Part shown: piece after piece, positions 40,015 to 50,799 of the stretch
Layout of the letters: each line of letters begins with the position of its first letter
Position numbering within the stretch: position 1 is the first letter of the stretch
DNA from: Microplitis mediator
Lineage: Eukaryota; Arthropoda; Insecta; Hymenoptera; Braconidae
Reading direction: 5' to 3'
DNA: 64,000 nt
NCBI RefSeq assembly: GCF_029852145.1
Contig: NC_079970.1
Location: forward strand, 5,394,001-5,458,000
Program-made: the position numbers and the translations under genes
Notes under the pieces: generated by a model
What the model was told of the DNA's origin: nothing
Seen by the model: only the letters and a program-made list of their open reading frames with translations
The model's database searches: none

Positions 40015-40345
40015 ATTTTTTCCAGTTCTCAATAATAAAATTCAGTGACCAACACTTGAAAAAAAAATTTTCTTCACTGAAATCTAAATTACCCGCACTT
40101 TCGGGCTGGCCAATTTACCCCATGCTTGTTTTAAATAAAATCTTCATTTTTTTCCTTCAGTTTTTTAACGATTTCCGATTTTCTTGTTCTCAATAATAAA
40201 ATTCAGTGACAAACATTTAAAAAAAAAATTTTCTTTACTGAAATCTAAATTACCCGCAATTTTCGGGCTGGCCAATTTTTCCCATACTTATTTTAAATAA
40301 AATCTTAATTTTTTTCATTAAGTTTTTTAACAATTTCCAGTTTTC
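40015..40345. repeat. Two-copy tandem repeat, period 161 bp
   Basis: TTCTCAATAATAAAATTCAG begins at 40026 and again at 40187. The copies share GAAATCTAAATTACCCGCA, TTTCGGGCTGGCCAATTT and TTTTAAATAAAATCTT, with a few substitutions and small indels. It is non-coding, and possibly an internal duplication of an older transposon. Confidence 0.85.
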
Positions 40346-42218
40346 CGGATCCCATATAAAAAATAATTTTCTAGTGAATCCACTTTCAAAAATTAATTAT
40401 CAAGCCTCGTAATCGATCGCTCGAAATTAAAAATAATTTACAAACCCCGTTTATTAATATAGTAAATGGTTATGACTCATGATTAATAATAATAGATTTA
40501 ACGTACTAAGTGTAATGAATTTTTTAGCAATTATACTATCAGATTAAAAGCAGCACTGTATAATATAATAATATATAACTATAACTATAATAGTTATATA
40601 TTATAACTATATATAGTTCACACAGGATCCTGCGCTGTAGGTTTCCCCATTTCTCGTCCTCTTTCATCTCACCACCCATACCATGACATTACCTCGGCTA
40701 TTCGTGTCAGTATCTTTCTCTCTCTGTTCCCTACTGCGACCACGACGACCGACGTCGCGACGCCGCACGGACTGTCAGAAGGACGTCGCACGCGACGCGA
40801 TTACTGTTCCCGCGCTCTATTACTATATAAATTATATTCTATTATATGTATGTATATATACATATACACATACACATACATATACATTAACATATACATG
40901 TTTCAATACATAGGATTGTTTTGTCATAAATGTGTTGACACTATCATACCGTTAAATAATATATCCACAGTTATGAAAATTAGTTATTAATCATTATCAT
41001 CATCAACGAATAAAAAAATATATTGTTGCTTTCAATAATTATTTCATTTATTTATTTAACATAAATAAACATCGAATTTTTATTGTGACCTATCGGTTTA
41101 ATGATAAATTAGTGGACATTGTTTTATTATTGATAATAATAATATACTCGGTGCTGTATATAATTGCGACTCGTGAATCGAATTAAATTAATTAAAACAG
41201 AACAATTGAAATAAAATATTTAATTAATACATAATTTGTTGTGGTTAATTTTTAATAAATTTTTAATACGGTTTTAATGAATAAAAAAAAATTATCCTTT
41301 GTCTTTATTTTAATAAATAAAAAAAACTTTAGAGTATACTGATACTTAATGGTGAAACAATTTGCAAAATAAGAAAGTGTAGCCGTGGTTACAAGAAAGC
41401 GAGTTTACTATAAAGATAATCCCCGGTAATAACGCTCGGGAGCTTTTCTAAAGAGGAATTCACGTCAAGTTTAGTAGTCGCTCATGTCGTGGAAAATAAT
41501 TGAAAACTGGTACTCAAAGACCTTTGTGAATGCTGTTAGTACATGAGGGATTGCTCGCTGTATTGTATACACAAAGGTGATTAAACCGCGTACGTTGTAA
41601 TACAAAAAAGAATAAAATTAAATTTTAATAAGTTTTAAAACAAAGTAGATGTAATTAAAAAATAATTAATGAACGTTAAAGTTATTATTGTTGATAAATT
41701 GTTCTGGTGGGATTGAATATGATATAATATATAAACTAAATAAATAACAGTTTTTTGTGTAACATTTATGCGTAATAACAACGTGACACAACAATCCGAG
41801 TGTGAGACACGTGGGTAAACAACGCGAGTGTAACAACGACAAAGCGACGCATGGCTGGTGTAAGGTAATGACGGCTCAAGGTTTAATTTTTATTAATATT
41901 ATAAACAATTGATCGAGTAGAGTAAACAGATTTCCAAACAGTCTATTAACTTTTTTTTATGCAAAAGAGCCTGAGCTGACAAAAAAATTATTTTGGTTGG
42001 AAAAAATATTTTTTTTTGGTAAACTATTGGGAGCGTATACTTTTGTAGACGGACAACTTTTTTGTACAGTGACGAGATAATTAAAAAAAAATTCTATCGA
42101 AATGATCGAAGAGACCAATACTGTGCCCAGCACTTTATATTAGTCGGTTTATTTAGTTATTATTATTATTTATTATGTAGTAATCGAACACTGCATGAGA
42201 AAAAAAAATTTTTGTGTA
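40346..42218. other. Spacer with a CpG-rich island and an AT palindrome
   Basis: TAACTATA/TATAGTTA repeats at 40565-40620 can form a cruciform. Directly after it, 40625-40830 is GC-rich with many CG dinucleotides (near 40740-40805). It could be a promoter or first-exon region, but the 76-codon plus frame there ends in (TA/CA)n DNA and is not convincing. The rest is AT-rich. Confidence 0.4.
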
Positions 42219-42372
42219 CACAGAAAAAAAAGATTTCTTGATACAGAAAATTTTTACTTGACTCAAGAATTTTTTTGCATTATGAATTGAAAATAAGAAT
42301 TTTCTTGAGGCGAAAAAAAATTTTTTTGAGCGAGAAAATGTTTCTTGTTCTAAGAAATTTTTTTTTTCTGTG
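42219..42372. mobile_element. 154-bp TA-flanked MITE with CACAGAAAAAAAAGATTTCTTG ends
   Basis: CACAGAAAAAAAAGATTTCT at the left faces AAGAAATTTTTTTTTTCTGTG at the right, with TA at 42217-42218 and 42373-42374. The interior repeats TTCTTG and CAAGAA in both orientations. It is non-coding. Confidence 0.88.
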
Positions 42373-42374
42373 TA

Positions 42375-43676
42375 CGGAAAACTGAGCTCCGAATTCCAGG
42401 CTTAGGAAAATCTAATCTTTTTGTGATTTAGATCAATATGAACTATAGGGTAAATTTGAGTATACTGAAACCAAGAAAGGACAAATAAGCAAACTAATAA
42501 TCTCAAATTTCGATTCCGAAATCGTAGAGAAAAAATTTTAGAAAATCGTTAGATATAATATTTTTATCTGCGATCTAATAGATCTTAATAAGACCACCGA
42601 AGGTTTGATAAATTCGAGTTAAATCTAAATTATTTTTTTCGAGTTATAAAACCGCTGGGATTTCCATTTCTCGTTTTCAATAAAAGTTAAATATCTTCTG
42701 AAATATTGAACTACTTATTACGAAATTTGGCATAGAAATGAAATCCATTTGATCAATGCCCAAAGGAATCACAATTTTTTATCGCAGGAATTTTTTTCGC
42801 TCAATTACATGCCGGCTATCAACCGAAAGCACATTATGATCAATACATTTTTATAATCAAATTTAATAATACAGATTACAAAATCGAATAAGAAATTCTT
42901 AAAATTTATCTCTCACTCTCATTATTTTCGAAGTTACAAAAATTTGAAAAAATATCAGAATAGATTTTTTTTATTAAAAAAATTTTTATAAAAACCATGA
43001 ATCAAACGTATTAATTCACATTAAACGATCATAGCATTTATAAATAAATACATACTATGTACATGCACTGAAATAGAAGATATTTATAGACATTAGCTGA
43101 CAACACACGAGTAGCGAGTAGTTTTACTCAATGTGTTAATTTATGGGTTCGATTTTGCATGAGGCATTATTAATTATCCGAATGGTGTTACCTCGTGCCA
43201 AGAATACTAATCATACTTGTCAGTGTTTATATATATATTGTTATTATTCAACAGCTGTTTATATTAGTACACAATTTAAATAAATTCCCACTGAGATAGA
43301 CACCTTGAGACATGAGGATTTATTTATTTTTAATATCCCATCTATCATATCTACATAGCTGATGAATAAATTGTTTATTCTCTCAACCCAAAGCATTCAT
43401 TTAATTTATCTTATAATTATTATAATATATTTTAATTGTCAGTATTAAAAAAAAGTAAATTATTCAATTTATTCATATAAAATTTTTTAATTGATAGTAG
43501 AAATCGGAGATCGACGGGATCACTAAACAAGTAAATATAGAAATTTTTTTTTTGCTGACATAATTTTCAAGTATTCATTAAAATTGTAATGTATTTTGAA
43601 AAAAAAAAAGACTACTTTTTTTCAATAATTTTTTAAATAAAATTAGATTACAGTTTTTTTATTAAACATAATTACA
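42375..43676. other. AT-rich spacer
   Basis: No repeats with clear ends and no open frames of note. Confidence 0.45.
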
Positions 43677-44233
43677 CACTGTTAAAAATTTGCGGAGTGA
43701 ACGCAGATTAAATCTGGAGTGGATGCGGAGCGGATGACTATTTATTTATGTAAACTCCTCGGAGTGAAATTTACTCCGAAGGGGAGTTTATTTTAATATT
43801 TAAACTCCGCATCGGAGTGAATGCGAATTCAAATTAAATCCAGAGCATTCCGTTGAAAAGACAAACTCCCTATTTACTCCGTATACAGAGTGATTTTTTT
43901 TTTTAAACTCCAAGTGCCCGAGTCAAAATATTAGACGTAAATTTAACGTTTTGAACATATATTAAACGTTTTGAACCTAATGAACATTTAAAATGAAGGT
44001 TCAACGTTTCTATAGTACCCGAAATGTAACTTCGTCTCACGAATCTAATAAAATGTAAATGAAACCTACTAAACAAAGGTTATAAAAGTGACCTTGGATT
44101 GTTCGAATGCGACGTATGTAGTTCTAAGACGTTAAAAACGTTCAAAATTTACGTCTAATATTTTTACTCGGGTGAATTTGGGTTTAAATAAAATCCGTCA
44201 TCACTCCGAATTTACTTCCGATTTTTTACAGTG
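43677..44233. mobile_element. TA-type MITE with GGAGTGAA motifs, split by a nested element
   Basis: The left end CACTGTTAAAAATTTGCGGA and the right end (reverse complement CACTGTAAAAAATCGGAAGT) enclose repeated GGAGTGAA, TTTACTCCGA and AACTCCGCATCGGAGTG motifs. TA follows on the right, but the left flank is CA. It is interrupted at 43917-44172. A shorter diverged relative lies at 13752-13926. Confidence 0.82.
43917..44172. mobile_element. Nested 256-bp MITE with CCCGAGTCAAAATATTAGACG ends
   Basis: The left end CCCGAGTCAAAATATTAGAC and the reverse complement of the right end, CCCGAGTAAAAATATTAGAC, match at 19 of 20 bases and continue through GTAAATTT. TG occurs just outside both ends. It interrupts the 43677-44233 element, whose motif series resumes at 44173. 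The repeated word AACGTTTTGAAC lies in both halves. Confidence 0.85.
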
Positions 44234-44522
44234 TATATAATATATATTTAATAAATATAAATTTTATGATTAAAAAAAATTAATTAATCATTTCTTTAAA
44301 TTTTCTGTCCCATTTTATTCAAAATCTATAATAAATTAAAAATAACTGAATAATTTTCAATAAAATTTTTGAGGTGCTCCGTTGTGTCCCAGATATTATC
44401 GCGCCCTGTCTCGGTCGCCTTAATGAATAATAAATTTATTTATTATTAAAGTAGAGGTGCTATGTAACTGGTTCCTAAAAGTACGATAAATATATTTAAA
44501 TCATAAATATGTAGGATCAAGT

Positions 44523-44550
44523 TAAGTAAGAAAGTAAGTAAGTAAGTAAG
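44523..44550. repeat. (AAGT)n microsatellite
   Basis: About six tandem AAGT units read directly from the sequence. Confidence 0.85.
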
Positions 44551-44606
44551 AGATGAAAATATGGCGTATAATTTTCTTTAGAGACTCACGACACTTGGCT
44601 ACTCAC

Positions 44607-44812
44607 GCAAGTGAATCACCTCGACTTCCGTTAACTGCTGAGGCTTTTGCTTGAGCTTGAGCTTGTAAACACTGCGGGTGCCAGGAATATCTTTTATTAA
44701 TAGTCCATCCGCGTCTCCATCTGGAGATTGTCGAGTTACTCTAACTTTAAAATTTAGTTTTGCTTGGAGGCGAGGAGGTTTAAAGCTTAATTCCTGTCCT
44801 TGCTTATTTATC
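44607..44812 (-). CDS. Candidate minus-strand exon (about 68 open codons) ending at donor GTGAGT
   Basis: On the minus strand an open frame runs from about 44812 to a TTGC|GTGAGT donor at 44607/44606. It includes FKVRVTRQSPDGDADGLLIK then DIPGTRSVYKLKLKQKPQQL, with normal amino-acid balance. There is no in-frame ATG, so it would be internal. The acceptor is the weak point: candidate CAGs near 44815 and 44801 lack a pyrimidine tract, because the region upstream on this strand is purine-rich. The plus strand is also open for 67 codons. I do not recognise the peptide. Confidence 0.28.
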
Positions 44813-44899
44813 CTGTTTCTTCATCTCTTTTTCTCTTTCTTACTCTTCTTACATACTCTTTACTCTCAGCCACTTCCATGAAAATACAAACTCGTGCCA

Positions 44900-47024
44900 A
44901 AAATTAAATACTCTGACGCCGTACGTCAGTTTGTCGCCACTTAGACCACAATAACTTTTTTTAAAAATCAAAACACGGCAAAAAATTTATAAGCCATAAA
45001 AGCGAATCCATTTGTAACAAAAAAAAAAATTGGAGAATAAATGGTAGATTTTTTTTCTATTAAAAAAAATTTAATCAACAAAATAGGTTGGGTAAAAAAT
45101 AGTGAAACAAATTTGCTATTGGATGTGTTCATTTATTGTGCGTGGATTTATTTTAACGTCAGTGTACCGGTTGGTGCCTGTAGGCAAATCCATCGATTTT
45201 ATTGTTCATTTTACTCGTGTAATGTTACATAACATCCATTACTTTAAATTTGAACATACATGAGTGAGTCGTAAAAAAAATTTTTTTTTTTTAATTTATC
45301 TGTTCGGGTCTTTGTTATTCAATTTATTGAAGTACTTGTTACTGATTTAGTATTTAAAGTTACATAACAATTTTTTATAAATGTAAATTTGCATTAATTA
45401 TCTACACAAATGATTAATAAATGAGCTATTATGATTCAAAACACATGGTGCATGATAACGAGAATTAATAACCCTTAGGGTACCTCTAAGTTCAAAATAT
45501 ATGTTTTATTGAGTAGTTGAATAATATATCGGGGAATTATTTTGACTTCCTGTTTAAATTTTCACAAGTTCCGTATTAGCAAAATAGTATAATGAAGGCG
45601 TACATTCTATGTATTGAAAAATTTTCATCTAAGTTTTATAAAAATTAATTTTTTAAATCTCGACATATTTGCATTTTAATGTGAAACTCATGCAGTAGCA
45701 TTCCGTGACGGAATCATGACAAGTTTTTTTCGGGATGAAATTGGATAGTGTAAAAATAGGCGAATCGAACTCATTTAAAAAGTTTCTCGGGTAACTCAAC
45801 TAATTGTTTTTTTATATTTTTTTAGTTTTATCAGAACTTTATGATTGTATGAATTCAAATTTCTCTCATATTTTTCGTAATAAAAATGTTAAAACCAGTC
45901 CAACTAACCTCACTGAATCCATATGCATTTTTTTACTGTATGACCAAACTCGATGCATGAATAATCGATTCAAATTTAATTCCCAAAGCTTCATCTAATT
46001 TAATTATTCTCATTTAATCAATATTTTGATCCTCTTTCAATTTAAAAGCATAAAGAATTTTATGTTAATAAACTTTTTATTCTAACAATCTGAACAATTT
46101 GAATAAAGTATTTACAACAATTGCAAACCACACTATAAAACACAGATTGCAGGCATTAAATAATATTGAAACTGTTGTTCAGAGTTTGATGTACTCGAGT
46201 TTAAAGTTTAAAGTTTCGAATATGCTTCAAATAATTCTCAATTATTATGTTTATCATTCATCATCTGATACCGCTCACAAATAACTGGTCAAATATTTTA
46301 GTCTTCTAAAGCTATTGCTTAAACAGAAGTAATAAATCTAAAGTTACTTTAGACAAGGGTCAAGCGAAATAGAGTCACTCAGAAAAAGATTTTTTTTTTT
46401 TTCCACTCAGAGTAATATATAAATCTGAATGTTTAAAATTTCTGTAAATTACAAAGTTACTTTTCAGTAATTGGTATTGATCAATGAAGTTTCAATCTCG
46501 TAATTGTAGATTCTCATAATTAAAAAATTCGGCAAAAAGGAATCGTTATTTCCAAAAATAGAAAAGCTCAAATATTTTCTAATATCACTTTTGTTCGAAC
46601 AAAAGTCAAAATGGCTCATTCAAGCAGAACAAGTCGACTTGAAAATTTTTAAAAATTTGAAATCATCAACTGTTATATAAGAAAAAAAAAGTTAGTTGAG
46701 ACTACGAATTGGTGATCGGTAACGACTTCTGACTAAAAATTGATAGGGACGAACGGTTGAGGCGCTTGCAATTATTGGTTGTGTCGGTTGTGATTACTCA
46801 TTAAAAACCGGTTATAATTATTGACGGAATAAGTCACTAAAATGGACACATCAGGAACCACAACCCTCTTGGTCAATGAGTTTAATCGATTGAATTAGTA
46901 ACCGAAACTGTCCTAATCAGTAGCCTCAACTGAATCTAACTAGTATTGATTATCAGTCTCCACTGATTATCTTCTACCGTATATATTTTGTTTCTTGTCA
47001 ACCGTACAATAGTATTTACTGTTG
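44900..47024. other. AT-rich spacer
   Basis: Short frames at 45041-45232, 45804-45998 and 46099-46284 have no start context, splice sites or recognisable domains. No transposon ends are seen. Confidence 0.4.
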
Positions 47025-47026
47025 TA

Positions 47027-47920
47027 CACTGTAAAAAATTTCGGTGTAAAAATGGACCCGGAACTTTATACGGCCGTGTAGTGTGAAATAATGGTGTAAA
47101 ATTTTCTCGGTGTAAATTTTCCATCCGTGTAATTTTAATACGGTGTAATCTACTTTTTTACACCATTCCGTGTTACTCGTTAATTTTGATTAACGAGCAA
47201 CAAATGATCATTGAACATCTTTAACTACTTCATCAATCACTATATTAATATTATTTATTATTAAATAGTATTTTTAACATTTAAATATTTTTATGATTAT
47301 TTTTCCTTAAGGCCATTCTCAAATAGTGCTCCCACTTTTTTAAAATATTCAATGACTTTCAATTGTAATGACTGTATTAAAATTTTGATAATTAATTAAA
47401 AAAAAGTTTCAGCATTAATTGAAAAAAGGGCAACGCAGTTACAATTTCGCCGAGACATAGATTTAAAAAAAATTATTTACAGTTGATATCAATTAGGAGT
47501 TAAACAAAATTTATAAAATAAATTTCAGTAAAGCCTTCATGTCAATATTATAATTTGGAATCTCAAATTTTTTAGACTAAAATTTATTTAATAAATTTCG
47601 TTTAACTCCTTATTGATTTCAAATGTGAGTAATTTTTTTTAAAATCTACATTTCGGCGAAATTGTAACTACGTTGTCCTTTTTTCAATTAATGCTTCAAT
47701 TTTTTTTTAAATTAATTAATAAAATTTTAATACTATTATGACAGTTCAAGGTCATTGAATATTTTAAAAAGTGGGGAGCTCTGTCGGAGAATGCCCTTAA
47801 CTCAAAATTATCCTAAATTACACATTTACACGCTTGACGGTGTAAAAATTTTTAATTCACACCGAAATTTTTACACCGAGTCATTTACACTACACCGGGT
47901 CCAAAAAATTTTTTACAGTG
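47027..47920. mobile_element. TA-flanked MITE with GGTGTAAA arrays, split by a nested TTAA element
   Basis: CACTGTAAAAAATTTCGGTG at the left faces a right end whose reverse complement is CACTGTAAAAAATTTTTTGG. TA flanks at 47025-47026 and 47921-47922. Both outer parts carry GGTGTAAA, CGGTGTAA or complementary TTTACACCG words several times. The element at 47307-47800 is inserted within it. It has no coding capacity. Confidence 0.85.
47307..47800. mobile_element. Second TTAA-flanked fold-back MITE, nested
   Basis: TTAA at 47307-47310 and 47797-47800 encloses ends GGCCATTCTCAAATAGTGCT and (reverse complement) GGGCATTCTCCGACAGAGCT. Interior words ACAATTTCGCCGAGACATAG and TTTACAGTTGATATCAATTA match the 38185 copy. 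It lies inside the 47027-47920 element and is therefore the younger of the two. Confidence 0.87.
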
Positions 47921-47922
47921 TA

Positions 47923-50490
47923 CTTGAAATAAAACGGAAGCTTTTCAAGCGTTTAAAATAAAATAGTTGAAATGTGTTTGTGAATGTTAATGAAGTGGAG
48001 ATTTTAATAAAGTGGAGATTAAAAGTATGAACAAAAAAAAGGATTCTCATAGTGATAAATATAATTTTGCTGGACAAGTCTACTCGAGATCACGCAATCC
48101 TCGCACGAGAGAAAGTTTAGCCTTAAGGGGATAAACACCGCTCGGCTGTGCACACTGCTGTACTGAGTAAATCTCCGGTTTATACCAAACTAACTATTTC
48201 CTTCTCTCTCAGTCTCAATGACTGCCCGTTACTGCCGGTAAATGTTACGCAAACCAACTGTGTGAGGATTTCCACCAGATGATCATCAAACTGGAACATA
48301 TCACGCGTGCTTGCAATCAACTTTTTTTTCTTGTACTTTTTTTTTATTTTTTCCACTCTATATATACATATATATTTCTTCTTATTGCTCTGTATAGACT
48401 TCTTTGGTCGATAATTTTAATTGGAGGGTTTTCGAAGGCTAATTGGATTTCTGACGTTCAATACCAGGATTATTTCTATGATTAGAGCTTCTTATTTTAC
48501 ATACAATTGGTAATTGTATTCACTTAATAGTCAATAGTCAATAGGTTTGCTTTTGTGCTTTGTTAGAAAAAGCTTTTCATTTTTTTTTTAAATGTATATA
48601 TGCTTATCTCTGTTTACAATTAAGTCAATTATTTTCATTTCAATTTAAATTGATAAAAAAAGTAGTGATAGAGTCAAACTATGACTCAGCACTAATAGGA
48701 CAATAATAAAATCGTGAAAATTTAAATAATCATAACATTTGAAATTTTAATGACGTAATTGCTACTAAAATATGCATAATTCGAAAAAAAAGTTTTAACT
48801 GTTCATTCTTTTTACATTTTATATTACATTTTCCTGTATCATATATATATATATATATTCACTATATTGTCGAGGTTCTAGTTTCCTTAACATATTTATA
48901 TAAATATGAGGAAGAGATAAAATTATTATAATAATGAGTAGATCATTGACCGGGCTTTAAAATTAACTATAATGTCTTTTTCCACTTTACCATAAGTGGA
49001 ACGAATTTATAATATAAGTATATCATAATATAAATTCAACTCTTGCAAACACAAAAAAACTATAGATTTTCTTTCTAATTTTTTTATCATTATTTCGTTT
49101 AAACAAACAATGAAAATTAATACAATTATTAAACTTTCTCCTATAAAAAAAAATAAATAATATGTAAAATCATACTTTTAAATGTATCAGTAATTCGTCA
49201 TGAAATTGATAAATCTATTCAGCAAAATCAGTCCAAGAATCAGCTTGTTAACATTCACTTATTCATACGCTGCTCTTAAATAAAATTCATCTATATCCAT
49301 TTAAAATTTAAATACTAAATAAACCATGTTTAAATTTATTTATTCAGTCTACAAATAAACAGTGAATTAAGAATAGAAAAAAACTTAATTCATGATTTTT
49401 TATTTTATTAAAATCTATATACTTTTTATTTAAATTCATTGTGCCCGCGGACAATGAACTGAAAAATAATTTTATTTTACTTTTAACTTTTGAATGAATA
49501 TTTTTTTTTCTTTTTTTTTTTTATATCCAAAAGTGTTAAAAGGGTCTACGATAAGATGGTAAGTGGTCTTAGAACGTTAAAAGTTTTCTTATATCAGAGT
49601 CTCTGAATTTTCTGAGAGACGTCGTTGGGTCAACTGAACCGAAGCATCAGAAGCATAGAAGTAGTTTTTAGTAAAGAAATGGAAAATGGAAGCTTGGAAG
49701 TATAAGTACATAGTATTAGTAGTATAGAGGGCATAACTGAGCTTGGAATGCTCGTTATTCTGTGGAACGTTGAGATGACGTAATCATGGACCAACACTAC
49801 TGGAGGATGGAAAAAAATTGTCTGAGCAGAATAGTACTTGCGTAATAGTAGTAGTAGTATTATATATATATAGATATAGATATATATAGATGATAGAAGA
49901 GTATAGTGAGATATGCTACTACAGTATGATGAGATTCCATGTCGTCGACGTATTCGTCGTAGTCGTCGGTCGTTTCTACCGTAGCTGTTCTCGTTTCCCG
50001 GCGGTTCCTCGTCATGACGTGCTGTCGGTTTGCTGACACGAATACCGTCGGACAGATCTCACCAGCTAGGTTATCTGCTTGCTGACGTTCTCATTCATTT
50101 AACCTGGCTGTTATGTACGATTCAACTCTGTTATTTTCACACTATTTTGACACTTGTCGTTGTATACAAATCTCTCGTTAGTCATATTCTATTTAAAAAT
50201 TTATCCTCTCATAAATTTAAAGCTAAATAATATTCTGTACAAAAGTTATTATTATTTTTATAATAAACGCGAAAGTTTATAAAATTAAAAAAATAATTAA
50301 AGTCATCAAGAGAATACAATAGAGAGTAATAATGCATTGTGAAAACTGCCAGAGGTAGTGAAGGGTCAGTTTTTTTTTTATTATCTCATAAAAAGCCTTT
50401 TGTCTTGAAGGTATCTATATGGAACGGAAAGTCCGGTTTCGCGTGAAATCATGTTCCGAGTTGATCGTTAGTTAGGCTTTCAAAAGTCCC

Positions 50491-50525
<35 letters not shown>

Positions 50526-50668
50526 CATGTGTATATAAAATTATGTGTGTAGTAGAGGTAGGAGGATTAAATTCATAAACTGGTGGACCAAGTGCTTATG
50601 ATGGGGCGTCACCCGGACTTGATTATTTATAGGAGCGGGTTGGTCATGATGCCACTGCTACTGATGCT
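47923..50668. other. Spacer with GC-richer patches
   Basis: The patches at 48100-48280 and 49920-50140 are less AT-rich. The latter contains GTCGTCG triplets and short frames on both strands but no convincing exon. (TA)n lies at 48842-48858, 49860-49890 and 50494-50521. Confidence 0.4.
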
Positions 50669-50797
50669 CTACTCTGTAAACTCTAGTAGCAGTGCACCAG
50701 CTTCCGCGTTCTTCCAATTCCGTCGAGCTTCCTGCGGGTCACGTTGGGTCACGTTAAATTTTATAAACTTACTCGTGTACGTACTCACGGGATACAT
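50669..50797 (-). CDS. Candidate minus-strand small ORF, 42 codons
   Basis: From ATG at 50797 the minus strand reads MYPVSTYTSKFIKFNVTQRD then PQEARRNWKNAEAGALLLEF and Thr-Glu-stop. The second half has ordinary soluble-protein composition and codons unlike the AT-rich surroundings. Donor-like GTGAGT and GTAAGT lie within the first 12 codons, and a CCGCAG acceptor-like site precedes GAAGCT, so the true structure could be an exon from that CAG. The plus strand is open too. No homology is recognised. Confidence 0.2.
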   Translation of the reverse strand: MYPVSTYTSKFIKFNVTQRDPQEARRNWKNAEAGALLLEFTE

Positions 50798-50799
50798 CA

